Source of the DNA: Candidatus Brevifilum fermentans
GTDB lineage: Bacteria > Chloroflexota > Anaerolineae > Anaerolineales > Villigracilaceae
Reading direction: 5' to 3'
DNA length: 61,413 nt
Assembly: GCA_945877125.1 (NCBI GenBank)
Contig: CAMCQT010000013.1
Coordinates: 1 to 61,413, forward strand
A model generated the notes under the pieces. The model saw only the letters and a list, made by a program, of their open reading frames with translations. It made no database searches and was not told the origin of the DNA. A program made the position numbers and the translations under genes. Of this stretch, positions 35,998 through 46,061 are shown piece by piece. Every line of letters starts with the position of its first letter. Positions within the stretch are counted from its first letter, which is position 1.

Positions 35998-36048
35998 AGA
36001 CCTCCGAGTTCTTACGAAGCATCCTGTGGATGAAGAACTCGGAGGTCT
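35998..36048. terminator. Bidirectional hairpin, related to the coding palindromes
   Basis: 16-bp perfect arms (35998-36013, 36033-36048) with a 19-base loop, placed between the convergent toxin and SnoaL-like genes. The arm sequence AGACCTCCGAG is the same as part of the palindrome inside the Hcy methyltransferase-MTHFR gene. It probably also ends transcription from both sides. Confidence 0.7.
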
Positions 36049-36064
36049 TCATTTTGCGGTCAAT

Positions 36065-36493
36065 TTAATTCTTCGCGCCTTTATATATGGAAGAAGTCCC
36101 TTCGTTCCACAAAACCTTTTGCGTAATTCCGCTGATCTTCCAATCTGTGTTTTGCGCGACCAACTGGAATGTATAGATGCAGTGTGTGATGAAATCTTCC
36201 TTGTCCGTTTTGCGCCAAACGACCATCGAAGCGCGGCAGGTGGCGTTGGTTGAATCGATGAATTTTATTTCGTAGTTGCTTACCAAATGTTGGATCTTCA
36301 AAGGATCCAATCCCTCGCGGCGCAGTCTCACATATTCCTTAACAGAGATCACCTCGGGCTGCGTGCCGCGCAGGTCAGAATAATCTGAGTAGAACGTTTC
36401 GGTAAAACAGGATTGCAGCCCCTCCCAATCTTTCACATCAAAGCTGTTGGCAAAATGAGCGATCAATTCCTGTATTTTGATTCTGTCTTCCAT
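36065..36493 (-). CDS. SnoaL-like domain protein (NTF2 fold)
   Basis: 142 residues, one domain. The sequence starts MEDRIKIQELIAHFANSFDV, then WEGLQSCFTETFYSDYS, a middle region with VKEYVRLRREGL and LVSNYEIKF, and ends with ITHCIYTFQLV and WKISGITQKVLWN. This is the SnoaL_4-like NTF2 fold. The family includes small isomerases, hydratases and ligand-binding proteins, and the specific role is not predictable. No partner gene is adjacent. Confidence 0.8.
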   Translation of the reverse strand: MEDRIKIQELIAHFANSFDVKDWEGLQSCFTETFYSDYSDLRGTQPEVISVKEYVRLRREGLDPLKIQHLVSNYEIKFIDSTNATCRASMVVWRKTDKEDFITHCIYTFQLVAQNTDWKISGITQKVLWNEGTSSIYKGAKN

Positions 36494-36594
36494 GGGTACC
36501 CTTCCTTTATATTTACGTTGAGTAATTTCTCAAAAATCAATTAATTACCGCATATCGTTACAGCGGTATTTTATTAACATTCGTCAGGACAGAC

Positions 36595-37608
36595 CTACTT
36601 AATCAACTCAGAAAAATTCAAACCAGAAGCCTTGGCGTACAATGCAAAGTCGGCGTATAGGGTGTCATCGGCAGTTTGCAACTCGTCCAAGCCGTACACC
36701 GTTTGAACGGCGGCTTTGCCCTCGGGCGTGAGCATCAGATCAATGAAGGCGCGCTGGAGCACGCGGCGCATTTCAAATGGCAATGAATTGGCGAGCGAAA
36801 TATTTTCATACGGAATGACCTTGGGCACACGCCAAATAACAACGACCCGATCCATCACATCAGAATAATCAGCTTCAAGCGCCGGCAGATCACGCGCATC
36901 AATAAACGTAGCGCCAAAGTTGCAGATGTCATCCGCATAAACGGCGCGGACTACATTCAACTGGCCTTCGAGGAAAGCCGCGCTTCGCATCTCAACCTGA
37001 GCCTGAGTCAGCAATCCGAGCGGCACGACATACCCTGATGGTGAGGTCGCGTCACTCCAACACGGTTTTTTATCCTGAAATTGTTTTAGCGCAGTGGCGG
37101 CGTCGGCTGTATTTTCGTCACGCTCGGCATCGTAATACGAGATAAATTTGCTCTCGCGGTTGGCAATGAATTGAGCGCCGTAAAAAGCCTGCCCAGCGCG
37201 CAGGCTCGCAAGGATGGCAACAGCCGAGTCATTTTCACGCGCAAGCAAATATCCAAACGGAGAAAGCGATGCAATGTGCGCGTTGTCTTTGCCCAGCGCA
37301 TCCACAAGAACAGCCTCAGAGGATGGGGCAACGGTCACCAGTTTGTAGCCTGTGTGAGATTCGATGAAAGCCGCGATGACTTCGCCAGCCGAGATCATCT
37401 CAGCGCTGGGACGCGGAGAGGGTCCCAAAGCGAGGATCAATGGATTTTGTTCAGTACCCAGCTCGGGCGGGGCAATGGTCGCTTGTATCGAATTGGGAGT
37501 CTGCGTCGCGGCAGCGGTCGAAACTGGTGTGGGAGTCCCCAATATCAATTGAACAGGAGATGAACATCCAAGAATTGCGAGTGAGAGGGCGAGGAAAAGT
37601 TTTTTCAT
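36595..37608 (-). CDS. PhnD-type phosphate/phosphonate substrate-binding lipoprotein
   Basis: 337 residues from MKKLF at 37608, giving a lipoprotein signal ending LAILGCS. A longer frame to 37635 would spoil the signal peptide. A Thr/Pro linker precedes NPLILALGPSPRPSAEMI. The sequence then follows the PhnD/SsuA layout: a helix reading IAAFIESHTGYKLVTVAPSS, IASLSPFGYLLAREN and SWSDATSPSGYVVPLG, with the C-terminal FIDLMLTPEGKAAVQTV. It probably binds an oxyanion such as phosphonate or phosphite. No ABC permease or ATPase lies next to it. Confidence 0.82.
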   Translation of the reverse strand: MKKLFLALSLAILGCSSPVQLILGTPTPVSTAAATQTPNSIQATIAPPELGTEQNPLILALGPSPRPSAEMISAGEVIAAFIESHTGYKLVTVAPSSEAVLVDALGKDNAHIASLSPFGYLLARENDSAVAILASLRAGQAFYGAQFIANRESKFISYYDAERDENTADAATALKQFQDKKPCWSDATSPSGYVVPLGLLTQAQVEMRSAAFLEGQLNVVRAVYADDICNFGATFIDARDLPALEADYSDVMDRVVVIWRVPKVIPYENISLANSLPFEMRRVLQRAFIDLMLTPEGKAAVQTVYGLDELQTADDTLYADFALYAKASGLNFSELIK

Positions 37609-37682
37609 TTTACAGAACTGTATGCTCACAATCATACTATATTGCTATAATAAGACAAGTTATGGAGTAAAAAAGAATTATC

Positions 37683-38366
37683 ATGAAAAACACTTTAAAC
37701 ACAATTATGTCCATCGTGATCCTGGCCGTGCTGGCGGCGGGCGTTTATTTTATTGTAAAGACCGTACGTGAAAGCGCAGCGGCGGCGGCAGATGCGGCAA
37801 CTGCCCCATTTGAGCAGGTCAATCAGGCGAACCAGGCTTTGCAGACTCAGGTCTCGCAGATGATTAATCCTACGCCAACAATCATTGTTGACCCAGTGAC
37901 TTACATCACCAATGTGCAATCACTAGCCCGGCTTGAGACGATTAAATACAGTGTGGAGCAGGTTGTTACATGCGAGATCAATCAGGAAGGCCCCTTGAGT
38001 ATGTTTCTAGGCGATAAAGTGCTGTTTGTTGGTCACGGTCTTGTAATTGCCGGAATAGACATGGAAAAAATTCAGCCCGCCGATATGCGTTTGGGCGGCG
38101 ATACTTTATATGTGAGATTGCCTCCCGCCGAGATATTTGTGGCCACACTGGATAATGACAAGTCGTATGTCTATGACCGCGAGACTGGTCCTTTTGCTGG
38201 GACAGATGTAAATCTGGAAACGAGTTGCCGCCAGGCGGCAGAAGATAAAATTCGCCAGAGTGTGCTTGAAGATGGTATTCTGACACAGGCCCAGGCGAAT
38301 GCTGAAAATTATTTATTCAAGTTTTTTAGCTCGCTCGGCTATAAGACAATTCAATTCGAGCATTAG
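37683..38366 (+). CDS. DUF4230-family membrane-anchored protein
   Basis: 227 residues. One N-terminal membrane segment (IVILAVLAAGVYFIV) is followed by an Ala-rich helix and then the DUF4230 body: VQSLARLETIKYSVEQVVTC, FVGHGLVIAGIDMEKI, LYVRLPPAEIF and ESVLEDG-type helices at the end. It is probably anchored in the membrane with the domain outside. The function of the family is unknown. It is convergent with the SH3 lipoprotein gene, with a repeat-rich terminator between them. Confidence 0.72.
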   Translation: MKNTLNTIMSIVILAVLAAGVYFIVKTVRESAAAAADAATAPFEQVNQANQALQTQVSQMINPTPTIIVDPVTYITNVQSLARLETIKYSVEQVVTCEINQEGPLSMFLGDKVLFVGHGLVIAGIDMEKIQPADMRLGGDTLYVRLPPAEIFVATLDNDKSYVYDRETGPFAGTDVNLETSCRQAAEDKIRQSVLEDGILTQAQANAENYLFKFFSSLGYKTIQFEH

Positions 38367-38370
38367 AGAT

Positions 38371-38480
38371 ACCTCACCCTAGCCCTCCCCTAAAAAGGAG
38401 AGGGAACTCCCTTCCCTAAAAAGAGGAAGGGAGTTCAGAATTTGCCCCTCCCCTTTTTAGGGGAGGCTGGGAGGGGTTTG
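38371..38480. repeat. Nested palindromic repeat between convergent genes
   Basis: Several interleaved inverted repeats: CCCTCCCC and GGGGAGG blocks at the outer ends, CCTAAAAAGGAG in the middle and GGGAACTCCCTTCCC near the centre. This compound structure is likely a dispersed repeat that also acts as a terminator for the two convergent genes. Confidence 0.7.
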
Positions 38481-38484
38481 GGTC

Positions 38485-39186
38485 TTACGGTGTGCAGCTT
38501 ACGGGGAAATTGACCTGCTCGATGATTTCATTTGGCGTGAAGATGTGAAGTTTTACCCAGTATTCATTGGGCGCGCCAATTTGATAATAGTCGTTGATGA
38601 CCTGCTTCCCCGCTTCTTCAAAAACAAGGATGACATTATCAGACGAGACGCCCGTGCTGGCTTCCCATCTCCATGTGACGAATGTGGGTCCGTTGGTGGT
38701 GATTTCGGCTTCGAGAAAAACGGTCTGCGGAAATTGGTCACAGTTGACTACGATGCGGTTTGGCTCGGCGCGCAAATTGGTTCCAGTGACAGTGACCGCC
38801 GGTGGCTGTGTGACAGGAAGTTCATCCACGGCGCCTTGTGTTTCGGTCACATTGGCTGAGACCCAGCAAAAACCGTTTGGGTTGCCGGGGTCACGGATGT
38901 ACCACCAGGTGAGTGATTCGTTCCGCCCAACCACACGCGCAGATTGTCCCTGACGTAATTCGTTGATCAGTTCATAAACGGTTCCCGGGCCAAACCTGCA
39001 ATTGATCAACTCATGGGTTACGCGTAAATCTACTCGGGCAGGCGTGGGAGTGGGCGTCAGGCTAGGTATGGATGTAGGGATTAATAAGGTCGCTGTGGGG
39101 ACGGCGGCGGTGGGCGCTGGCGTGGCAGTGGCGCAAGCTGACAATAAAATGGAAATAAGTCCTGTAAGCAGGACGCGGCGTTTCAT
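38485..39186 (-). CDS. SH3-domain lipoprotein
   Basis: 233 residues from the ATG at 39186, set by AAGGAGG seven bases upstream. The lipoprotein signal ends in LLSAC, followed by a Thr/Pro linker. A bacterial SH3 domain covers about residues 55-110 (CRFGPGTVYELINELRQGQ, then VVGRNESLTWWYIRDP and CWVSANV). The C-terminal 110 residues form an Ig-like domain (FVTWRWEASTGVSSDN). SH3 domains of this kind bind peptidoglycan or proteins, so a cell-surface role is likely. Confidence 0.78.
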   Translation of the reverse strand: MKRRVLLTGLISILLSACATATPAPTAAVPTATLLIPTSIPSLTPTPTPARVDLRVTHELINCRFGPGTVYELINELRQGQSARVVGRNESLTWWYIRDPGNPNGFCWVSANVTETQGAVDELPVTQPPAVTVTGTNLRAEPNRIVVNCDQFPQTVFLEAEITTNGPTFVTWRWEASTGVSSDNVILVFEEAGKQVINDYYQIGAPNEYWVKLHIFTPNEIIEQVNFPVSCTP

Positions 39187-39556
39187 TCTTCCTCCTTGGA
39201 AATACAAAGCGCATCATCTCTAATCGCTTTGTTCATCTACTACAATACTACAACTGGTCACCTCAGAAATACAATCCTGAGTATTTCTGAGGTCATGGCT
39301 TTTGCAAGGTCAGGAAATTCTTAACGCGAATTACTCGAAAAGTGCGAATGAACGCGAATTTTTTTTCTTTTCGCGAAAATTCGCTACCTTCGCGCCTTTC
39401 GCGTTAAGACTGCGCCACAAAATTAAGAATTCGTCAACGGACTTTGGAAAAACCATGTTTCTGAGGTAAGGTCTACCTGCTATAACAGTAGGAATCGGTA
39501 TTTGTTACGGTCTTGCGGGCTTATTTGAGGGGGAATAGTACCCAGGAGTGATGCTA
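39187..39556. repeat. Intergenic block of two palindromic repeats
   Basis: This 370-base gene-free stretch holds a perfect 12-bp hairpin (39261-39272, 39281-39292, eight-base loop). It also holds a longer imperfect inverted repeat at about 39320-39409, with ends CTTAACGCGAA and TTCGCGTTAAG and several internal GCGAA units. It contains no gene that I can see. The lipoprotein gene's promoter should lie at its left side. Confidence 0.7.
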
Positions 39557-42500
39557 TTATTTACCGCGAGCGAGGGTGAAGAAAAACGTGGCGCCTTTTC
39601 CCACTTCACTTTCCACCCAGATCCGGCCGCCGTGGACTTCGATGATGCGCTTGGCGAGAGCAAGCCCCACGCCTGTGCCTTCTGATTTTGCATCCAACTT
39701 GTTGAATAAGCCAAATATACGCTCGTGATATTGGGGCGCGATGCCGATGCCATTATCTTTGACGAAAAACACGAGCCGCTCGCCCTCTTCGCCCTGTTGA
39801 CCGATCTCAATCCACGGGGCAGATTCGTCGCTGATATATTTGGATGCGTTGTCGATTAGGTTTTGCAGGAACTCTATCAGACGCTGACGATCTCCCTCGA
39901 CGGCTGGCAGGCTCGGCTGAATCTGAACCGTGACTCTACCCGCTTCAAGCTGCCCGTGGACAATTTCCAAGGCTTCGCGTACAAGGTCATCAAAAAGAAC
40001 TTTCTCCGGCGGGTTGACGATGCGACCGATGCGCGAGAGTTCAAGAAGTTCCTTGAGCAGCAGGTGCATTTTATCCACTGCGTCTTGAATACGCTGGATG
40101 TCTGTCAGCACGCGGGTTGTGTTGCCAGAAATTGTGTCCGCTTTTAGATACCCCAAAAAGCCGTTGATCGTGACCAACGGCGATTTCAGGTCATGTGAAA
40201 TGGTGTAGGTGAAGCGTTCGAGTTCGGTGTTCTTTGATTCAAGTTCCTTGATAAGTTTTTCGCGCATGAATAGTTCATTTTGTAGTTCGGTGAAGAGCCG
40301 CGCATTTTCCAGTGCAATTGCAACCTGGTTGGCAAATGTGACAATGAGTTTGGCATGGTGCTCGTTGAATTGATTTTTCTGCCTGCCGTCGAGGGCGATC
40401 AGTCCCATGATCTTTCCATGCGCTTTCAGCGGAAATACCAGCCACGAGTTGATGTAGGTGTGAGGTTCGATTTGAAAATCCAACAGTTCTTCCTGAACAT
40501 TGTTGTTCAAGACGTATGGAACTTCGCCCCTGATGATGGGCAAAGCGGCGCTTGCATCATCAGTATTAAATTGATAATTTGAATCCTGAAAAACAGGGGG
40601 CAGATCACGTCCGATAATAAATTTTTGCGTCTCGCCTTCCACCTTCCAAACAGATGCGCTGTCATAGGGGATGACGCGTTTGATCTGATCCAGAATATGC
40701 TGAACGATCTCAAAAAATTCAAATGTGCCGACAATGGCGGCAAAGCTCTCGCGCAAGGTTTCAGACTCGGCATTTTTGACGGCGAGTTCGTCAATCAATT
40801 GTTCGCGTTCGATCTCCGCTTGTTTGCGTTTGGTAATATCGCGTTGAATGCCAAAGAAGCCTGTGATGCGCTTTTGCTCATCGTACAAACAAACATACTC
40901 GCCTTCAAACCAGGCGGGAGTGCCATCTTCCCGGCGTTCATAAGTTTCAGTACGCAGGTGACCATTGTCAAATAATTGCCTGCGCAAAGAAAGTCCCTGC
41001 TGTGGGTCGTGAACAAAAATATCGCTGGAAGTAAGGTTGAGGAATTTTTCGCGGGTTGTGCCGTATTGTTCCAGCAAGGCATTATTAACATCTGTATAAC
41101 GCTGATGGGTGAAGATGTGGTTTAGTATTTTTTCCTTGTCAACGGAATTGTCCCATTTTTGAGATTCATCGAACATACTAAAGAAAAAGCCATCCAAAGA
41201 TTGGTTGAAAAAAGCGTGAAGCCGCTGTTGGTTATTCCGCAAATCCGCTTCTGCCTGCTTGCGCTCGGTGATGTCACGCAAAATCCCTTCGTGGTAAATA
41301 ACGTTCCCTTCACTGTCATGGACATAATGTCCGTGGTCTTCCACCCAAATCTCGGAGCCGTCTTTGCGGCGCATACGAAATTCGTCCGCTTTTTCCTGCC
41401 CAGTATTCAGGAATATACTTTCACGCTCTTCAGGCTCAAAATACATTTTTCGCTTAATATCAAGCGCCAGCATTTCCTCTTTGCTGTCATAACCAAATAT
41501 CCTAACCATGGCTGGATTCACATCTAAAAACCTGCCATCGTGACTGCTTCGATATATCCCATCCAAAATACCATTGAACAATTCACGGTTGCGTTCCTCG
41601 CTTTCCCGCAAAACCTGCTCAGCTATTTTACGGTCAGTAATATCCTCAACCGTTCCTTCAAAATACAGGGTATTCCCCTCCGCATCGCGGATGGTTTGTA
41701 TGTTGGCCGAAGTCCAAAAAGTTGAACCATCCTTGCGATAATCCTGTGATTCAAAACCCTTGACCAGATTTCCCTCTTCGAGAAGACAGCGCAGGGTCTC
41801 TCTCAGAGTTGAGTCGGTATAAAGTTGAGATGAAATATCCGTAGTGCTTTGGATCATATCTTCGGGAGAATCGAACCCGTACATGCGCGCCATGGACGGG
41901 TTGACATTAAGAAAGCGCCCGTCTGGTGTGCTTTGAAAGATGCCGTCAATGGCATTCTCAAAAATATTGCTATATTTTTCCTCGGCTAGTTTTCGTTCTG
42001 TGAGTTCTTTTTGTAATTGCTGGCTGCCCTGAAACAAGGTCTCTGTTAAAAGGCGGGCGATGAATGCAGTCGCAAGGATTGCCATTGAGGCGGCAAAGAA
42101 ATCTTCGGGAATACTTTTTAGATGAGCGGTGGGTGTGTAGACTCCGTATATTTCCCCAAAAACAAGCCAGGCAAGACAGCCAACGGTGAACAGCGTCAGA
42201 AAAGCCAGGGTTCGTTTCCGTGTGACCAGACTGGCAATGATCAGGATGGCGGGAAACGCAAGGTTGCTGATCTGATGAATTCCCAACCCAGTAGTTGCCA
42301 ACAGTGTCATCAAGGAAAGCAAAGTAACCGCAAGCAAAATGGATGCCGACTCAAATTTTTTGAAATAAATCAGAAAAAGGGACGCCAGAATCGGCACGAG
42401 GCTGACCGCGATAAATATTGCAGATAATATTTTGTCTGTAAGAAAAGAAATAACGATTCCAACAATTGCGCACAGCAATGTAATTGCGATAAACCAGTGG

Positions 42501-42580
42501 AATATCTGTGTGACACGTTTTGTGTCTCCATAGACATCCAGCGGGTGATATCCTGTTTTTTGAGGAGCGGATGCGGGCAT
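39557..42580 (-). CDS. Membrane sensor histidine kinase with three PAS domains and a GAF domain
   Basis: About 1007 residues from the ATG at 42580 (AGAGA site upstream). In-frame ATGs at 42616 and 42685 are possible but poorly supported. Layout: about six membrane segments (30-200), three PAS/PAC repeats (DGIFQSTPDGRFLNVNPSMA, DGIYRSSHDGRFLDVNPAMV, then SLDGFFFSMF), a GAF domain (VIPYDSASVWKVEG to VAIALENARLF), a HisKA domain with phospho-acceptor YTISHDLKSPL, and an HATPase with NLIDNASKY, DNGIGI and GTGVGLAL. It autophosphorylates on His in response to an unknown signal. No response regulator is adjacent, so it is an orphan kinase. Confidence 0.92.
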   Translation of the reverse strand: MPASAPQKTGYHPLDVYGDTKRVTQIFHWFIAITLLCAIVGIVISFLTDKILSAIFIAVSLVPILASLFLIYFKKFESASILLAVTLLSLMTLLATTGLGIHQISNLAFPAILIIASLVTRKRTLAFLTLFTVGCLAWLVFGEIYGVYTPTAHLKSIPEDFFAASMAILATAFIARLLTETLFQGSQQLQKELTERKLAEEKYSNIFENAIDGIFQSTPDGRFLNVNPSMARMYGFDSPEDMIQSTTDISSQLYTDSTLRETLRCLLEEGNLVKGFESQDYRKDGSTFWTSANIQTIRDAEGNTLYFEGTVEDITDRKIAEQVLRESEERNRELFNGILDGIYRSSHDGRFLDVNPAMVRIFGYDSKEEMLALDIKRKMYFEPEERESIFLNTGQEKADEFRMRRKDGSEIWVEDHGHYVHDSEGNVIYHEGILRDITERKQAEADLRNNQQRLHAFFNQSLDGFFFSMFDESQKWDNSVDKEKILNHIFTHQRYTDVNNALLEQYGTTREKFLNLTSSDIFVHDPQQGLSLRRQLFDNGHLRTETYERREDGTPAWFEGEYVCLYDEQKRITGFFGIQRDITKRKQAEIEREQLIDELAVKNAESETLRESFAAIVGTFEFFEIVQHILDQIKRVIPYDSASVWKVEGETQKFIIGRDLPPVFQDSNYQFNTDDASAALPIIRGEVPYVLNNNVQEELLDFQIEPHTYINSWLVFPLKAHGKIMGLIALDGRQKNQFNEHHAKLIVTFANQVAIALENARLFTELQNELFMREKLIKELESKNTELERFTYTISHDLKSPLVTINGFLGYLKADTISGNTTRVLTDIQRIQDAVDKMHLLLKELLELSRIGRIVNPPEKVLFDDLVREALEIVHGQLEAGRVTVQIQPSLPAVEGDRQRLIEFLQNLIDNASKYISDESAPWIEIGQQGEEGERLVFFVKDNGIGIAPQYHERIFGLFNKLDAKSEGTGVGLALAKRIIEVHGGRIWVESEVGKGATFFFTLARGK

Positions 42581-42658
42581 ATTATCTCTTTTCTTTGGTT
42601 CGGTTTGTGATTTCATAGGGAGGTGATAATGATTGTACCCGTGTACTTGCGCGCGCAT

Positions 42659-42696
42659 AAAAAAAAGGGGCGGAGTGCTTTGCAAGCTCCGCCCCT
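42659..42696 (-). terminator. Rho-independent terminator after ettA
   Basis: 9-bp GC-rich arms at 42667-42675 and 42687-42695. On the minus strand they are followed by eight Ts (42659-42666). It lies 28 bases past the ettA stop and is a textbook terminator for that gene. Confidence 0.92.
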
Positions 42697-42723
42697 GCCA
42701 AATTCTAATGTGTCTCTTGTAAA

Positions 42724-44397
<1,674 letters not shown>

Positions 44398-44572
44398 AAT
44401 GGGGTGATTTTATCAGAGAGTGGGAAATAGAGAATGGAGAATGCAGGGCTTTCTCAAAGTTGCCTGACGAGCATCTCTCCGCCCATAATTTCTATGCACA
44501 CGCACAGACCAACGCGGGTGGCGCCAACATGCGACCCTGGCTCTCCTCCATATTTGCGACTAGTGAAAAGGG

Positions 44573-44606
44573 AAAAATCCCGAATTTTTGAAGTTCGGGA
44601 TTTTTT
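44573..44606. terminator. Hairpin terminator downstream of nurA
   Basis: 12-bp arms (44573-44584, 44594-44605) with a nine-base loop and T tracts in both directions. It lies about 95 bases after the nurA stop and 175 bases before ettA, so it can end the defence-like operon. Apart from this hairpin and the ettA-like fragment, the gap 44398-44698 shows no recognisable gene. Confidence 0.82.
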
Positions 44607-44625
44607 GTTTGTTGCGAGCGCTTTG

Positions 44626-44661
44626 TACGATACGTCCCACTTTGTTCATGGAGTAGATAAT
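44626..44661 (-). pseudogene. Short 5' fragment of an ettA-like gene
   Basis: Read on the minus strand it encodes IIYSMNKVGRIV, against VIYSMNKVGRMI at the start of intact ettA. Twenty consecutive bases are identical (44630-44649 and 44348-44367), with synonymous and non-synonymous changes around them. The homology stops on both sides. It marks a partial duplication or a decayed second ABC-F gene at the edge of the defence-like cluster. Confidence 0.6.
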
Positions 44662-44698
44662 CTATTTGATACCTGTATTTATGAGAATATTCTCATTT

Positions 44699-46057
44699 TC
44701 AATTTTTACTATTTATTTGTGCCTTGGCAAACTTTTCAAGTAAAACTTTGCTTGGATGATTTGCTAAGGAAACCAGTTTATTTGCCAATGCAACAGGAAT
44801 AATTGCATCATCATACATAGCGCAGCGAAGTTTTTGCATATTCAATATGATTTCATTGATGTTTTTGTATTGATCTAATTTTGGATTTATAACAACCCTA
44901 CTATTTGGCACAGGTACAGTCAAAACTAAAATTTGACTGTCTGCCGAATGAAAAATTACTTTTCCTCCATAGTAGGCTGTTGACCCATAGCGCATTGTCT
45001 CAGGATTACCAGGAACAATATATTTGTAAATATATTGGTTGCTCAGAAGTATAAAATCACCCTTTTTAAGTAAAGTCTTGTCGTCATTAGGAAGGCAAAT
45101 TTGCTGTGCATGATCGACAAATGCTCCGCTTTTTTCAATCCCAACAAGAAATAAATTTCTTTTGCTTTGCAAATAATTGGTCAGCTCTCTCATTGGTTTG
45201 TGCATATTCGCAGTTTGCCCTGAAAAGCTTAAAGGCCCATCAGCAATAAAGAGAAATTCATTTAATAAACTTGGCTGAAGTTGAAAGATTGATTTTATAA
45301 AATGAACAAGAATGAGTTGTTCTATCAACCTTGTGACATAGCCTAATATCCCTGCTGCGCCTTGATCTTCATCTATAGCTTCATGTAGTCGAAACACATC
45401 TGTAAGATAAATGGTTTCCCCTGCCATCTCAAAAGTAAAATCGTTTTTGATGTCATTTCTGACAAGCCTTATACTCCCCCCATCTCCATTAGGGTCACTA
45501 CCTAAAACATATTCATCCTTTGGCTCATCCTTATATTTTTCAAAAATGAGCCATTCCAACGTCTCCATAAAAGAATGACCATCTCTTTTTTCCATGAAGA
45601 AATCGTAGATAACTTTCCTTATTGAGTTTTTCAAAGAGTCTTGAGATTTTGATTTGACATTCCTGATAGGGAGCGCCAGCTTGAACCTTTGAAGGTCGTG
45701 CAACTTGTTCATGTCTTCAGGAAAGATAAATGGTTTTTCTGACAGGTCTTCTAAATCTTTAACTAGGAAAAGTACCGCCCCGAATTGAAAGAAAGCAATT
45801 TGCGAAGAAGGAAATTGCTTCTTCACTTCAACAATTGTATATCCTCCATCAACTGCCAATAGATGTTTTATTGGGTTCTTCATGTCATTACTTAGGGTGT
45901 GCGTAAACTCGGAAAAACTATCTATTAAATCAATAGCTGCTGGGGGAAAATCACATTTTGCAAGAAAATTTTGCACAAAAGTATCTTGAATAATATGGGT
46001 GTGATTGGTTTTAGCTGCCCATTCATCTGGTTTTGGACTTCTGCTTCGAATTGCCAT
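44699..46057 (-). CDS. nurA: NurA-like nuclease
   Basis: 452 residues. The NurA fold is suggested by LLAVDGGYTIVEV (first acidic motif, about residue 70), FQFGAVLFLV, the helix FMETLEWLIFEKY, and LFIADGPLSFSGQ (second acidic motif), followed by FLVGIEKSGAFVDHA and SNQYIYKYIV near the end. NurA proteins are manganese-dependent nucleases that work with HerA hexamers to resect DNA ends. The gene starts four bases after herA. Classical NurA proteins are shorter (about 300-400), so this one has extra sequence. The cluster is AT-rich compared with its flanks. Confidence 0.75.
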   Translation of the reverse strand: MAIRSRSPKPDEWAAKTNHTHIIQDTFVQNFLAKCDFPPAAIDLIDSFSEFTHTLSNDMKNPIKHLLAVDGGYTIVEVKKQFPSSQIAFFQFGAVLFLVKDLEDLSEKPFIFPEDMNKLHDLQRFKLALPIRNVKSKSQDSLKNSIRKVIYDFFMEKRDGHSFMETLEWLIFEKYKDEPKDEYVLGSDPNGDGGSIRLVRNDIKNDFTFEMAGETIYLTDVFRLHEAIDEDQGAAGILGYVTRLIEQLILVHFIKSIFQLQPSLLNEFLFIADGPLSFSGQTANMHKPMRELTNYLQSKRNLFLVGIEKSGAFVDHAQQICLPNDDKTLLKKGDFILLSNQYIYKYIVPGNPETMRYGSTAYYGGKVIFHSADSQILVLTVPVPNSRVVINPKLDQYKNINEIILNMQKLRCAMYDDAIIPVALANKLVSLANHPSKVLLEKFAKAQINSKN

Positions 46058-46061
46058 TGAA

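Noticed and set aside
44440-44560. Minus-strand peptide-like stretch ending in GGEMLVRQL
   Set aside because: It reads like a protein end but has no start and no recognisable homology. It was left as uncharacterised intergenic sequence.
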